Shown here: one piece after another, positions 22,685 to 32,738 of the stretch | Layout: every line of letters starts with the position of its first letter | Position numbering within the stretch: the stretch's first letter is position 1 | NCBI GenBank assembly: GCA_001051155.2 | Contig: JYIP02000004.1 | Coordinates: forward strand, 1,854,383 to 1,918,382 | From: Chrysoporthe austroafricana | Taxonomy: Eukaryota > Ascomycota > Sordariomycetes > Diaporthales > Cryphonectriaceae | DNA length: 64,000 bases | Direction: 5' to 3' | Position numbers and translations under genes: made by a program | The notes under the pieces: model-generated | The model's input: the letters and a program-made list of their open reading frames with translations, nothing else | Database searches by the model: none | What the model was told of the DNA's origin: nothing

Positions 22685-23383
22685 TGTGAGGAATACCACC
22701 ACCACGAGGGATTGATACCACAGCCTGGCGTGGCCACACCACGCTGGACATGAAAGGGGGACTAAAGGAATCGATAGATCAATGATTGCTGGGCATGAAA
22801 GGGGGCCTAAAGGAAATCGATAGATCAATGATTCCTGCACATCTCGTAGTGCTTTCACGAGACTGCTGTACAAACGCTATGGTCCCGGATAACATAACTG
22901 TGACGTCTTGCCCTGGGAGGCACTAGAACATAGGTTTTTTCTCTTTTGAGTTTAATTTGGTCAGTATCCATCTGCATGCCCTGAACCATCCTGAAGTAAA
23001 ACCACCAGATAATCAAGGTTGGACTCAAGACGTCTGCCTGATCATGTCTGGTTCGCCATACCATGCCGTGGGTATTTCTCTTTCCGAAGTCAAACAGTCC
23101 AATGTACATGCACAACCTGCGACACGCATACCTCAATCCAGATAACTGCGTCTCAAGTGCCACCTCAAGTCCGGATTATACGGCTTTGTTCCTGAGATTG
23201 GCAAAGTACACAGCTCTGCCTGGCTAGGGCGAGGCGGACATCCCACCAAGGCCATCCGCATTGCCACAACGAAGCGAGTTACCCCCATAGCCTACCCCAG
23301 TAGAAAACTCTGCGCTAGGACTGAATGTCGGTCGCAGGTCCAGAAGACACTTGACGATACATCCTCTCGGTTGAGGGAACTCC
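22685..23383. other. convergent 3' interval SARAF/BRE1
   Basis: It holds the 3' ends of two convergent genes and a 45-bp tandem duplication at its left end. No other gene is seen. Confidence 0.6.
22746..22838. repeat. 45-bp tandem duplication
   Basis: Two imperfect copies, each with ATGAAAGGGGG, then CTAAAGGAA, then ATCGATAGATCAATGATT, lie with a period of about 45 bp just after the SARAF stop, probably in its 3' UTR. Confidence 0.8.
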
Positions 23384-26015
23384 TCATGACTCCTCATCTG
23401 CTGATGTCAAGTAGATTGGCACAATATTGTTCTTGTCGTATCTCGTGGTACAGATAGGGCAGCCTCGCAAGCGGTTGATGATCCGATCCTCTGCGCAGTT
23501 CTTACACAGAATGTGGCCACATGTCGTGAGCACCCTGTCGCTTCGGTCTTTGCGGCAGACGTTGCACCAAAGGATGTCCTGTGGGATAGTTTAGTTACGC
23601 GTCGCAAAGTGATCAAAGACCGGATGAACTCACATTGAGCACCTCTTCGCCCGGAGAAATGTTGCTCAGGCTCTTCTTCTTCCATGCATCACGCTCCTTC
23701 TGAGCGTTTTCAACCCGCTTCTTTAGCTTCTCGACCTCGACCTGGTAAATGTTGGCTTGCTCTTTGACACTGACTGCCAGAGCATCCTTGGACTTGACCA
23801 AGTTTTGGAGTTCCGCAATCTGCGCCTTGACCTGGTCAGCTCGACGGATGGCATCAGCCGTCGACGATTTCAGGGTCCGGTTTTCCTCGAGAATGGCAAC
23901 ATTGGATTGCTTCAGATCCGTAAGCTGTTTTTCCAAGTTGCTGTTGAGCGTGCGGGCCTGCGAATCGTGCTCCTTCAATGCCGTGATGATCTCTGAGCTC
24001 TTGCCATTTTGTTGCCGCAGAGTCTTGATCTCGTTGTTGCGAATGTCGGCATCTTTGCGAGCAGCGAAGTATTTCTGGTCGGCCTTACTTTTCTCTTGAA
24101 TAAGTATTGACATCCGTTCTTCCGCCGCAACTTGATCCATGACCTTCTTCTGGGAAAGTGTCATGGACCGCTTGTAGGCCTTCTCGATGGCTGGCAGCTC
24201 CTGTGCAAGTGCCTCAAAGTCCTTCTTCAGCTTGGTGTATCGTTGACGCAGCTCCTCAGGCGCGATGGACTGCAGTTCAGGGTCGGCTTCAGACTTGGCT
24301 GCGTCTGCATCCGGGCGCAGTCGCTCAAGTTCCATTTCCAGGGCTCGGATCCGATCCTCTTTAGCCCCGACCAGCTCCTTCATGTTCTCGAGAGACGACC
24401 GTTCCTGTTCCTGCGCGTTCTTACGTACGCCCAGCTCCGCGAGTAGCTCGTCCCTAGCTGAACGGATACGGGTCAAATCCTGATCTCTCGCTGATATCTG
24501 GTCCTCCAGGTCCGCAGTGACAGCCTGTGCCTCGCGTTCCAGCTGGGTTCTGAAGGACGACCGCTCAGCCTGCAGCTTCTCGGCCTCGTGGCGGAGTTGT
24601 TTGTTGATGACCTCCAGGTCGTTGACCCGCTTGATCAAGTCCTCGTTCTGACCCTTGAAGGCCTTGAAGACATCCGTGCGTACGAATTCTTCGTCCGTGA
24701 CGCTGTCGGTGCGCATCTTCAGAGTCGAATTCTCCTCTTTCAGCGTCTTGATCTCCGACATTGCCGCGTCCAGCTGATCCTTTAGTTTGGCCTCACCAGC
24801 TGTCGCCTCCTCGTATTTGAGCCGCAGCGCTTCGTCGTTGCCATTGCTTTGGCTGGGCGCGTTTCCGTTCTTCTCCTCCGCCACCGGGGAAGGGCGACTG
24901 ACAGCCTGACCCATGGCCTGCTGCTCCATTTTCTGGACTTGGGCGCTCTTGGCCCTGTCGAGCTTCTTCTCAGCCTTCACGGCGCGCAGCATGGCCGCAT
25001 CCAAACTCGCAGACAACTCATCCTTCTTTTGTATGAGGCCCTCCAGCTGGACTTGGTCCTCCTTCTGCTTTGCCAATAGCCTTTTGACTTTGGATTCTAG
25101 GTCGGCAGCATCAGGCTTTATGTCGCCTTTGTTGGCAGCTAAGCGCTGAAACAGGGACTCAAGAACGGATTTTATGCTGTTTCCTTTCTCTGACAAATGG
25201 TTTTGGAAGGACGGGCTGTCTTGAAAGCCGAGGCCTGTTGAGGGTTTAACATCTAGAAGCAGAGACAGGTCAGTACCAATGATGCTCGCGAGGGGTGGGT
25301 CGACATGGGCAGGCCTACCTCCATTGTCGTCCGTTATGATGCCTTCCGCAAGAAGTTGGACTTCTTGTAAAAGCTTCATGATGTCAGCAGCGTAAGCCCA
25401 CAAGACGGGATGCGGAGTCTCACCTGCAGCCACCAAGCATCAACGATCCTCAGATGGTCATCATAGTATTCGTACTGCTTGCTCAGGTCTTCCAGACGGG
25501 ATTCCAATCGGGACTTTTCTCTCTTGTACTCAAGCATCTGCCGATAGATCGCGTCCTTTTGATAACTCTGGAAACCCAACTGTCAGCCTCCAATGTTCGA
25601 TCGGGGATTTCGATGGGGTGATTTGGGGAGTGTAGCGACCATTCAGGGGCAGGTGGAGGAGAACGCCCGTCGGCTGTGGAAGGGCACTTGTGGACCTGAC
25701 AGCCCGGCATGCTGGGGCCAGCAAGCCACGCATTAGCACTGAACGAGCGAGCAGACGCCCATGGTGACCTGAACCCCAGGGATCAGAAGATGATGGCGCC
25801 ATCATCTTCGCATGCTGCACAGCATCCAATGCAGAGATGTGTTTGGTGATAGGGGGGCAGGCGGTGGCATGACGAGAGACTGATGGGCAACTCACCTCGA
25901 TCCAAGCCTCGTCTCCAGCATCGTCACGCGACTTGCTACTTCCGTTCACCTGCTGTCGCTTGCTTGGAGGGGCCAGATCTTCAGCGCTGCTGATAGGTCT
26001 CTTCCTGTCCTCCAT
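23384..26015 (-). CDS. BRE1: BRE1 E3 ubiquitin ligase for histone H2B
   Basis: Predicted nuclear E3 of 710 residues that, with the E2 Rad6, monoubiquitinates histone H2B during transcription, a prerequisite for H3K4 and H3K79 methylation. Exons: 26015-25896, 25567-25424, 25373-25319, 25252-23634, 23578-23384; the introns are 328, 50, 66 and 55 nt. The N-terminus MEDRKRP is followed by a basic patch. Almost all of residues 41-640 is coiled coil (for example [33 protein letters not shown], typical of fungal BRE1). The C-terminal RING fills the last exon: CNVC at 651-654, CGH at 666-668, C671, C674, CPIC at 686-689, the complete C3HC4 set. The 50-nt intron ends in AAG rather than CAG/TAG, and the first intron is unusually long. 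BRE1 is divergent from BDP1, with about 0.7 kb between starts. Confidence 0.93.
25786..25809. repeat. perfect 24-bp palindrome in BRE1 intron 1
   Basis: GAAGATGATGGC is followed at once by its exact reverse complement, giving two 12-bp arms without a spacer. It lies near the middle-right of the 328-nt first intron. It could be a protein-binding site or form an RNA hairpin; nothing in the sequence decides this. Confidence 0.85.
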
Positions 26016-26709
26016 CTTGACGATAGGGGAGGTAGGGAAAAGGGCTGAGGGAGAGGCGGCAACAGGCATGAGAAAAGTCGGCAATCAGGCTGGGGAGAGG
26101 GAGGCCAGCGCGGTGTGAATCACAAGGATCGATGGACGAGTGAGATTGACATGGGCTGCGAGTATGCACCGTGACCTGGTGATGCCCTGGGTGATGTCGT
26201 TGTGGTGGTCATCAATCAGAGGTTGACGGGCGGAGTCGAGGCCGAGCCGGCGTTGACGTTGGGAAGAATTGAGGAGAGTTTTCACCCCAGAGCGACGGTT
26301 CCAAGAGTCGACAAGAGACCAGGCGTCGGAATGCGCTAGGCGGCCAGGCGGCCAGATTCGAGCTAGTACCGATCTGGCCGCTGTAGGGGTGCTTATCAGC
26401 TGTTAGTCGCCTGTGCTGGTTCACTACCAGTCGCTAACAGCGAGGCCCCGCCGCCGCCAGGGTCCCGCACAGTCTCCACCAAAATCTAGTCGTCGCGTTC
26501 AGATCGACTTGGTCCGCATCTTGGATGTCTGGTTCCTGCATCCACCACGCAGTTTCCGAACGAAGCCTGCACCTTACTGCCCGCCCTCGATCCCTGGAAG
26601 TCAACTACGGCTCCTCGATGCACTGTCGGTTGCCATGAAGATCAAGTCGTCGGACGCCAGCACACAGAGACACTTGAAAGACGGAGGCTGAACGGACCGA
26701 GCCTGCAAG
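26016..26709. promoter_or_regulatory. shared divergent promoter region BRE1/BDP1
   Basis: The 694 bp between the two ATGs must hold both promoters and 5' UTRs. No TATA box stands out. An imperfect CTGTTAG/CTAACAG inverted pair occurs near 26399 and 26434. Confidence 0.6.
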
Positions 26710-28833
26710 ATGAGTTCGATGTTGAAGAAGCCTGGCGCGGGTGCCTTCAAGCCCAAGGCGCCCATTGCCAGACGACGACCCGCGCCAACCATCGCTGCCC
26801 AGTCTTCAGCGCAACTGCAGGCTACCGAGGCGCAGTCCAGCGCATCACCTGCTCAGGAGCCTAGCCCCGGCTCCTCTCAAGACGCCGTGATCCTGCCAAC
26901 CGCCGTTGACTCAAGGCCCACGAGTGAGGACATGACAGCCGCGATAGAGGGGGCGCCAACGACCACGGGCGCAGAAAAAGGCGTATCCACGCGCACAGCA
27001 GCAATAAAGAGCCCCGAAGCACGCCGAGTTGCGACAGCTACCAAGGCCTCGCCAGCCGCGAAGCCCAGACAGCCTGCCACCGCGCCTCCTGCGGCATCGC
27101 AAGACCCGTCACCACAATCAGAGGGATCTTCGGAACCTGCAGAACAGGCGACCGTGTCAAAACCCACAGCTCATGGCAAGAGTGCCTCGACCGGCCGAGC
27201 AAAGTCTAATTGGAAACCACAGTCCGTCGCCGAGACCACCGCACCCGAGCTACCGGCAACCCCGGCAGCTCTGCCTCTGCCCACTTCCTCCGCTGATACC
27301 GTGACACCATCCATCGAGAACGGTGAAGGGTCTTCGACCAGCACCAGCACAGCGATCGCAAAGACCAAGAAGCAGGCACCTCGTCAGCCCAGAAAGCCCA
27401 AGTCAGCTACCACCACAGATGTTAGCGAGGCGGAGGTCGGCGTAGATGCAGCGGGTGCGACCAAGAAGAAGAGAGCGCCGCGGAGGAAGAAGGACTCAGC
27501 GAACGGCGCAGAGAGCGATTCTCAGCAAGGGGTGACTGACAATGCTGAGGGCGCGACTTCAAAACGCACATCATACAAGAAGCGCAAGGCGGCAGACCAT
27601 GTTCGGGAGAACGGCTCAGAGCCTGGACGCGAAGACACCGAGATCTACACAGGCTCAGGGTCCGAGGCGGAGGCCGAGCCTGACAAACCGAAGAAGCGCC
27701 GCAAGCGATCAGTTACGCCAGAGGACGCGGAAAGTCTTGAGATCGACCCCATGACTATGACTGTGGGCGAGCTGACCAGGGATATCAAGATGGGCAAGAG
27801 ATGGAAAGAAGGCCACAAAATCCGGGAGGCCGACCTCCAGAGAAAGCGCGATGCCTTGAAAAAGCGGCTCATCAGGCAGGGCAAGCTCCAGGAGGGCGAG
27901 GACCTACCCAACGACAGCTCAGAGGCCGGCACGCCTGCGCCCGGTTCCTCCACTCCCGCATCCGCACCCGCCCCACCATCCCCGTCGCCGCCGCTCAACC
28001 AGGGCATTGCCTTACGCATCGTGAACGGGCAGATCGTCACGGTCGAGGAGTCGACGCAGTACGACCCCCACGCCGAGGCAGACAAGACGCGCGGCGAGCT
28101 CGAGGTGAGGGAGGAGCACGACTACAGCAAGCGCGTCAACCAGCAGACATACATGAACCGCCAGCCCCAGAAGAGCAACTGGACCAACGAGGAAACCGCG
28201 AAATTCTACTACGGCCTGCGCATGTTCGGCACCGATTTTAATATGATTTCCAAGATGTTTGGCGGCGACAGGACCCGTCGGCAGATCAAGCTCAAGTTCA
28301 ACCGCGAGGAGCGCGCGAATCCCGTCGGCGTGAACAAGTGCCTCATCGGAGAGAAGGATACCGCGATGGATCTGGACGCGGTCGGCGGTGCCGACGGCCT
28401 GGAGGACTCCAAGGTCATCGAGGACGAACTCGCCCGTCTGAGGGAGGAGCGCGAGGCCGAGACGAAGCGCCTCGAGGACGAGGTCGCCGCCGAGGCGAAG
28501 AGGAAGAGGGAGGAGCTGCTGGGCCGGAGGAAGAGCGACGCTGTCGTGAAAGAGAAGGGTAAGAGCCAACAACAGGCTGGGCAGAACGGAGACGCCGACA
28601 TGGCCGACGCCCCGAACGGCACCTTCACGGTGCCCATGAGGGACACGGGCAAACACAAGGAAGAGCCAAACCCCGGCGCCAAGTACGGCGTCGGCATTGA
28701 CCCCGACGTCATCGACGAGACGGACCTCCCCACGCCCTCCACACGCGGCCGCGGAGCCGCCCGTGGCCGCGGAAGTGGTGGGCGGCGCGGCGGCAAGGCG
28801 GCATCTGTATTTGCGAGCGGTTTCGGTGTTTGA
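26710..28833 (+). CDS. BDP1: TFIIIB subunit B'' (BDP1)
   Basis: Predicted 707-residue, single-exon nuclear protein. BDP1 joins TBP and BRF1 to form TFIIIB, which recruits RNA polymerase III to tRNA, 5S and U6 genes. The first 340 residues are low complexity (Ala, Pro, Ser, Thr) with Lys/Arg clusters such as KKKRAPRRKK. At about 345-400 lies MTMTVGELTRDIKMGKRWKEG with a following basic helix. The extended SANT/Myb domain is at about 488-545: KSNWTNEETAKFYYGLRMFG, then DFNMISKMFGGDRTRRQIKLKFN, the family hallmark. A charged coiled region follows (about 570-620), and the C-terminus is Arg-Gly rich. The start ATG lies shortly upstream of a KKPGAGAFKPKAP motif common at fungal BDP1 N-termini. The U6 gene 6.5 kb upstream is a predicted target of the complex. 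Confidence 0.9.
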   Translation: MSSMLKKPGAGAFKPKAPIARRRPAPTIAAQSSAQLQATEAQSSASPAQEPSPGSSQDAVILPTAVDSRPTSEDMTAAIEGAPTTTGAEKGVSTRTAAIKSPEARRVATATKASPAAKPRQPATAPPAASQDPSPQSEGSSEPAEQATVSKPTAHGKSASTGRAKSNWKPQSVAETTAPELPATPAALPLPTSSADTVTPSIENGEGSSTSTSTAIAKTKKQAPRQPRKPKSATTTDVSEAEVGVDAAGATKKKRAPRRKKDSANGAESDSQQGVTDNAEGATSKRTSYKKRKAADHVRENGSEPGREDTEIYTGSGSEAEAEPDKPKKRRKRSVTPEDAESLEIDPMTMTVGELTRDIKMGKRWKEGHKIREADLQRKRDALKKRLIRQGKLQEGEDLPNDSSEAGTPAPGSSTPASAPAPPSPSPPLNQGIALRIVNGQIVTVEESTQYDPHAEADKTRGELEVREEHDYSKRVNQQTYMNRQPQKSNWTNEETAKFYYGLRMFGTDFNMISKMFGGDRTRRQIKLKFNREERANPVGVNKCLIGEKDTAMDLDAVGGADGLEDSKVIEDELARLREEREAETKRLEDEVAAEAKRKREELLGRRKSDAVVKEKGKSQQQAGQNGDADMADAPNGTFTVPMRDTGKHKEEPNPGAKYGVGIDPDVIDETDLPTPSTRGRGAARGRGSGGRRGGKAASVFASGFGV

Positions 28834-29798
28834 GTTCTCGACTTCCGCGAGATGGCCCCCTGGGCTGGGCTGGCTAGGCTTCGTGCGGGCGCCATGAAAG
28901 GGATCGGACGTCAGCCTCGGCGTTACTACGGACGGGACGGAGAATGCAGGCGTCGGTCTGGGAATAATCGGTCTTGGAGTACTGAGGTTGGGCCCGGCTT
29001 GCTTTTCCACGAATTACAGATATGCCTCAGGGCATGCGACTCAGGATGTACGTAATACCGCAGAGGGAAAAGAAACATATCGTGCAGTAGACTAGCAACA
29101 AAAACGAGAGAGGCCTCCGCGGTCGTTTCCGACTTTGGCTCGTCTACTAGTCCCATGCACCTTCGCCTGCTGTTAGAGTAATTATGGCATATCCTTCGCA
29201 CGACTTTTGTGATGATCAGGCAGTGTACACTGATCCAACGTTGTCTCTCGTGATGGTTTGGTTAGTTAGCGAGCGTCTTGACTAGAGCCTGTTTCCGCGC
29301 GTGACCACAGTTATTAAATGACCACCGCGGTGGTCAAAGAGAGGAGAGGAAAGAAAAGCAAATTATGTAATTGGGAGATGAGGAAGTCGAGGGCACAGTG
29401 TTCAGCGTTTGGAGACGAATAAGCAAAAAAATAGTTTGGCGCGGCGGCTCCGCTACAGCACATGCACCCGCATGTTGCATAGACACGGGGGCTGGAGGAC
29501 GAGGAAGGCCAAATGCTTGAGAGAAACTCGGGGGTTGTTATTGCATGCCAAGCTTTCCATGTCAGCTCCAGATAGGTCCCCCATCTGACGAGAACCGGAG
29601 GGGACTCCTCCCTACCTAGCCTAGAGCATATAGATGCATCCATAGACCCCCTGCCAAAAAGCAGCAGCTTTCCCAACGCCTGAAATTCCGTGATTAGACC
29701 CAGAGCGTGCATGAGGTCCCTTTGTTTCCTACTGCGCCACCACCACAGCCACGCATCCAAGCAAGGCGGCCACGAGATACGCTGGTCGTAGCCCCCCT
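28834..29798. other. convergent 3' interval BDP1/RAD23
   Basis: It contains the 3' ends of two convergent genes. No additional frame looks coding. Confidence 0.6.
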
Positions 29799-31468
29799 TC
29801 ACTGGGCAGCAGGGGGATCCTCGTCGTCGGGCTGGTCGAACAGGAAGTTGGCGGCGAGCTCTTCGTTCTTGTCGCAGGCGAAGTAGGCCTGGATGGCCTG
29901 GTCACGGTCAAAACCGAGGCGGCACAACTACTCAGAGGTCAGTCCCACGTTTCTCAGGCTGGAGTTGTGTCCAATACGTACACGCTCGATAGCATCGCGC
30001 TCCTCCTCGGTAACGGCAATGGCCTGTGCGCCGGGAGGCAGAGGGGCGTCATCGTCGGCATCCTCGCCGAGCAGGCTGAGGAACTGGTCGGGGTTCTGCG
30101 CGATCAGCTGAGCAAGCTGGGGGTTGCTAGCACCGAGCTGCTGCAGGATCGGCTCGAGCATCTGGGGCTGCTGCTGCACGACCTGGCGGAGCTGTTGGAA
30201 CTGGGCGTTGTTCCGCAGGAAATCCAGATTGCCAAATCCCTGGCCACCGGCAGCAGCAGCCGCGGCCGCGGCCGCTCCGACACCAGCGGCCCCGCGGGCG
30301 GCACCACCTCCGGACCCTCCTCGTCCCTGTTGCGCAGCGAGATCGAACAGGTTCACGTGACCATCGTCGTCACCACCAGCAGCGGGAGCCGCCGCCGCCG
30401 CAGCAGCAGCAGCAACCGCCGCAGGCGCAGCGGCGGCAGCAGCTGCGGGACGCTGCTCTTGTTGCAGGTTTTCGGGGATGCCCTGTTGCATGTGAGCTAT
30501 GTCTGCCACCAAACTCTCGTCTCGCCACCGCTGCTCACATTCAAGAGGTACTCCACGGCGCGATCGGGGTTGAAGAAAGCCGCACGCATGGCTGCATCGA
30601 TCTGACTCCGCTCGAAACCCATGGCCTCCATATTCGCGATCGCCTCGGCGCGCTGGTCGCCCACAGCCAGGGCATTGGGGTCGTTATAGTTGGCATCGGA
30701 ACTCCGGGCAGCGGGGGTGGGTGTTGCGGGGGCGGCCACGGGGGCAGGAGCTGAGGACGTTGCAGCCGGAGCAGCTGGGGGTGCGGGCGTGGAGGACGTC
30801 GCTGGTGCAGGAGTCGCGGGCACGGCAGAGGAGGAGGCGGCGGGGGCGGGTTTGGGCTCTGCTTTCGGCTGGAGTCTTCGTCAGTACGTCCATATGGACG
30901 GGCAGGAAGATACGGGGAGCCGGCAGAGGCATACTTTGTTCACAACGCAGACGACGAAGCCCTTCTCCTCGATCTTGTAGCTCTCGACGGTCTCCTCATC
31001 CTTCAGGATCTTGCCTGTGGCGGGGCTCAGCGAACGTGTTGCGCCGTGATCTGGGGCAAACACCATCTCCTACCGGCATGGATCAACTTCAGCAGCCCAC
31101 GATCCCATCCCTTCTCCTCGGAGATCTTCTCCTTGACAGAAGAGACCTGGCCCACAAGTCAGTAGCGATACAGCAGGTGAGGCGAGACACGAGACGCGAG
31201 ATGTCGTGCACCAGCGCTAGATGCAAGCCAGGGAGGGGCGGGTTCGGGCGGGGGAATCGCGTACCAGCTCGGTGGGCTCGCAGTCGATGACGAACTTCTG
31301 CTGCTTGAGGTCCTGCCGGGCAGAAAGGGAAGATGTCAGCCTCGAAAGCCCCAAGGTTGCGCGCCCTGATGGCATGCGCAGGGCGCAGGCAGCGATGGGA
31401 CGCAGGAGTGCGGCGGTGGGTGGCAGTCGGACGCCGTGCATCTGACGCACCTTAAAAGTAACCTTCAT
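29799..31468 (-). CDS. RAD23: RAD23 ubiquitin receptor / nucleotide excision repair protein
   Basis: Predicted 392-residue shuttle protein that stabilises the XPC/Rad4 damage sensor and delivers ubiquitinated proteins to the proteasome. Seven exons: 31468-31451, 31312-31265, 31146-31074, 31014-30935, 30868-30539, 30482-29982, 29927-29799. The first coding exon has only six codons (MKVTFK). The domain order is that of the family: ubiquitin-like domain 1-73 (DLKQQKFVIDCEPTEL, LIHAGKILKDEETV, GFVVCVVNK), Pro/Ala linker, UBA1 about 140-185 (AIANMEAMGFERSQIDAAMR), Ala-rich linker, STI1/XPC-binding domain about 269-325 (LDFLRNNAQFQQLRQVVQ, IAQNPDQFLSLLGE), and UBA2 about 340-382 (LCRLGFDRDQAIQAYFAC). 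All seven exons join in frame with GT-AG borders. The linkers hold unusually long Ala runs. Confidence 0.94.
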
Positions 31469-32738
31469 CTTGGGCAACACAGCTGCAGCTATCGACTGCT
31501 CGTGCTCGCGGGCGGGAGAATGTCTGCGTGTGATCGGGCTGACGATGCGGACGTCTGGACGGGCAGATGGGGCTCCAGACCTGCGGTAGAGAGGAAGTTG
31601 CGCGGTGGCGGGGTGCTGACTGTAGCGGTGGTGTTCAAAAGCTGGCGGTTTGGTGTTGAAGTTATGTGGACGGGTCCAAACGCCATGGACTACTCAGTAG
31701 AAGCTAGTTGGCGGGGACGTACGTGAAGGCCGGCGCCTACATAATCCACCAGCGCCGTACTAAGTAATTACTGGGTACAGTACTACCAGAGTAAGTCGTA
31801 GGCCCAACGCTCTGCTGGCAGGCAGCGGGGTAGGAGCTGCCGAAATGTGGGGGCGCCGACGCAGCTCGGTGGCAGCCTTGAGCCTCGGGCTCCAGGGGCC
31901 AGGGCCTGGCGGGGCTGGGGATGGCTGCAGCTGGGTCAGTACCACGGATTACAGTGCATGGACGCGCTGTGAGGGCTTCAGCCAGAGGCGTCGCCACCCT
32001 GAAGGACCGCCACTGGCAGGATCCAGACCGCTGGATACGCGCTGCGCTGCTTTCCTGAACTCCCCTCCACCACTGTGGAGGGTCTACAGCAGGCAGCCCA
32101 GCCCGCTCCGCCCATGGCGCTGCTTTCCGCTGTGGGCCGCTTGGTACCATCCCCTCCCTAGGTTGAGCCTCATCATTCCTTTGTTCCTTCATCGGGTGCC
32201 ATGGACAATGCCATTCATTATACCCACAGTGCCTTCTTCCGTCTCACCAAGCTGGTAAACATCCAACGCATCACACTTCACCGCGCTGCAGCTTGGGGCT
32301 CTCCTGTTCGTGTGGTCATATCTCTTGTCTTATTTTCTGTTTTGCTTGCTTTCTCTTGCATGTTGCCGTCCAAAGCAGAGTCCGATCCAACTCATCATGA
32401 ATGGAGGCCCAACTTCCTCCCTCCTTCACGACCTTCTGCGCCGCCTGGCTAGCAAGAAAGTCTCAGACACCATCGCGCCGGAAGATTGGGTATAGAAGAG
32501 AAAGAAAGAAGAATGGTATCAAAAGGACAGCCCGACCAGTCCAGACCTTCCCAGCCCCGTGAATCCCCTTTTTAAACCTTTAGAGGAACCGGCGCGTTTT
32601 TCCACTCGAGCCCGAGTCCCACTCATATGTATATCAGATACTAAGTTTTATGTGAAGGAGCGTTAGATCGTGTCATATAGACGTATGCGTTATGACGAGG
32701 CGCTCCACAGTCATGAAAGAAAACCGACACCTGCGGTC
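31469..32738. other. gene-free interval
   Basis: It contains the RAD23 promoter on the left and the 3' region of the leftward membrane-protein gene on the right. A TACTAAGTA motif followed by GTACAGTAC lies at 31758-31783. No coding frame is supported. Confidence 0.6.

Noticed and set aside
25568..25895. C/D snoRNA in BRE1 intron 1
   Set aside because: ATGATGG occurs only as part of the palindrome, does not match the C box RTGATGA, and no paired D box with closing stem is evident.
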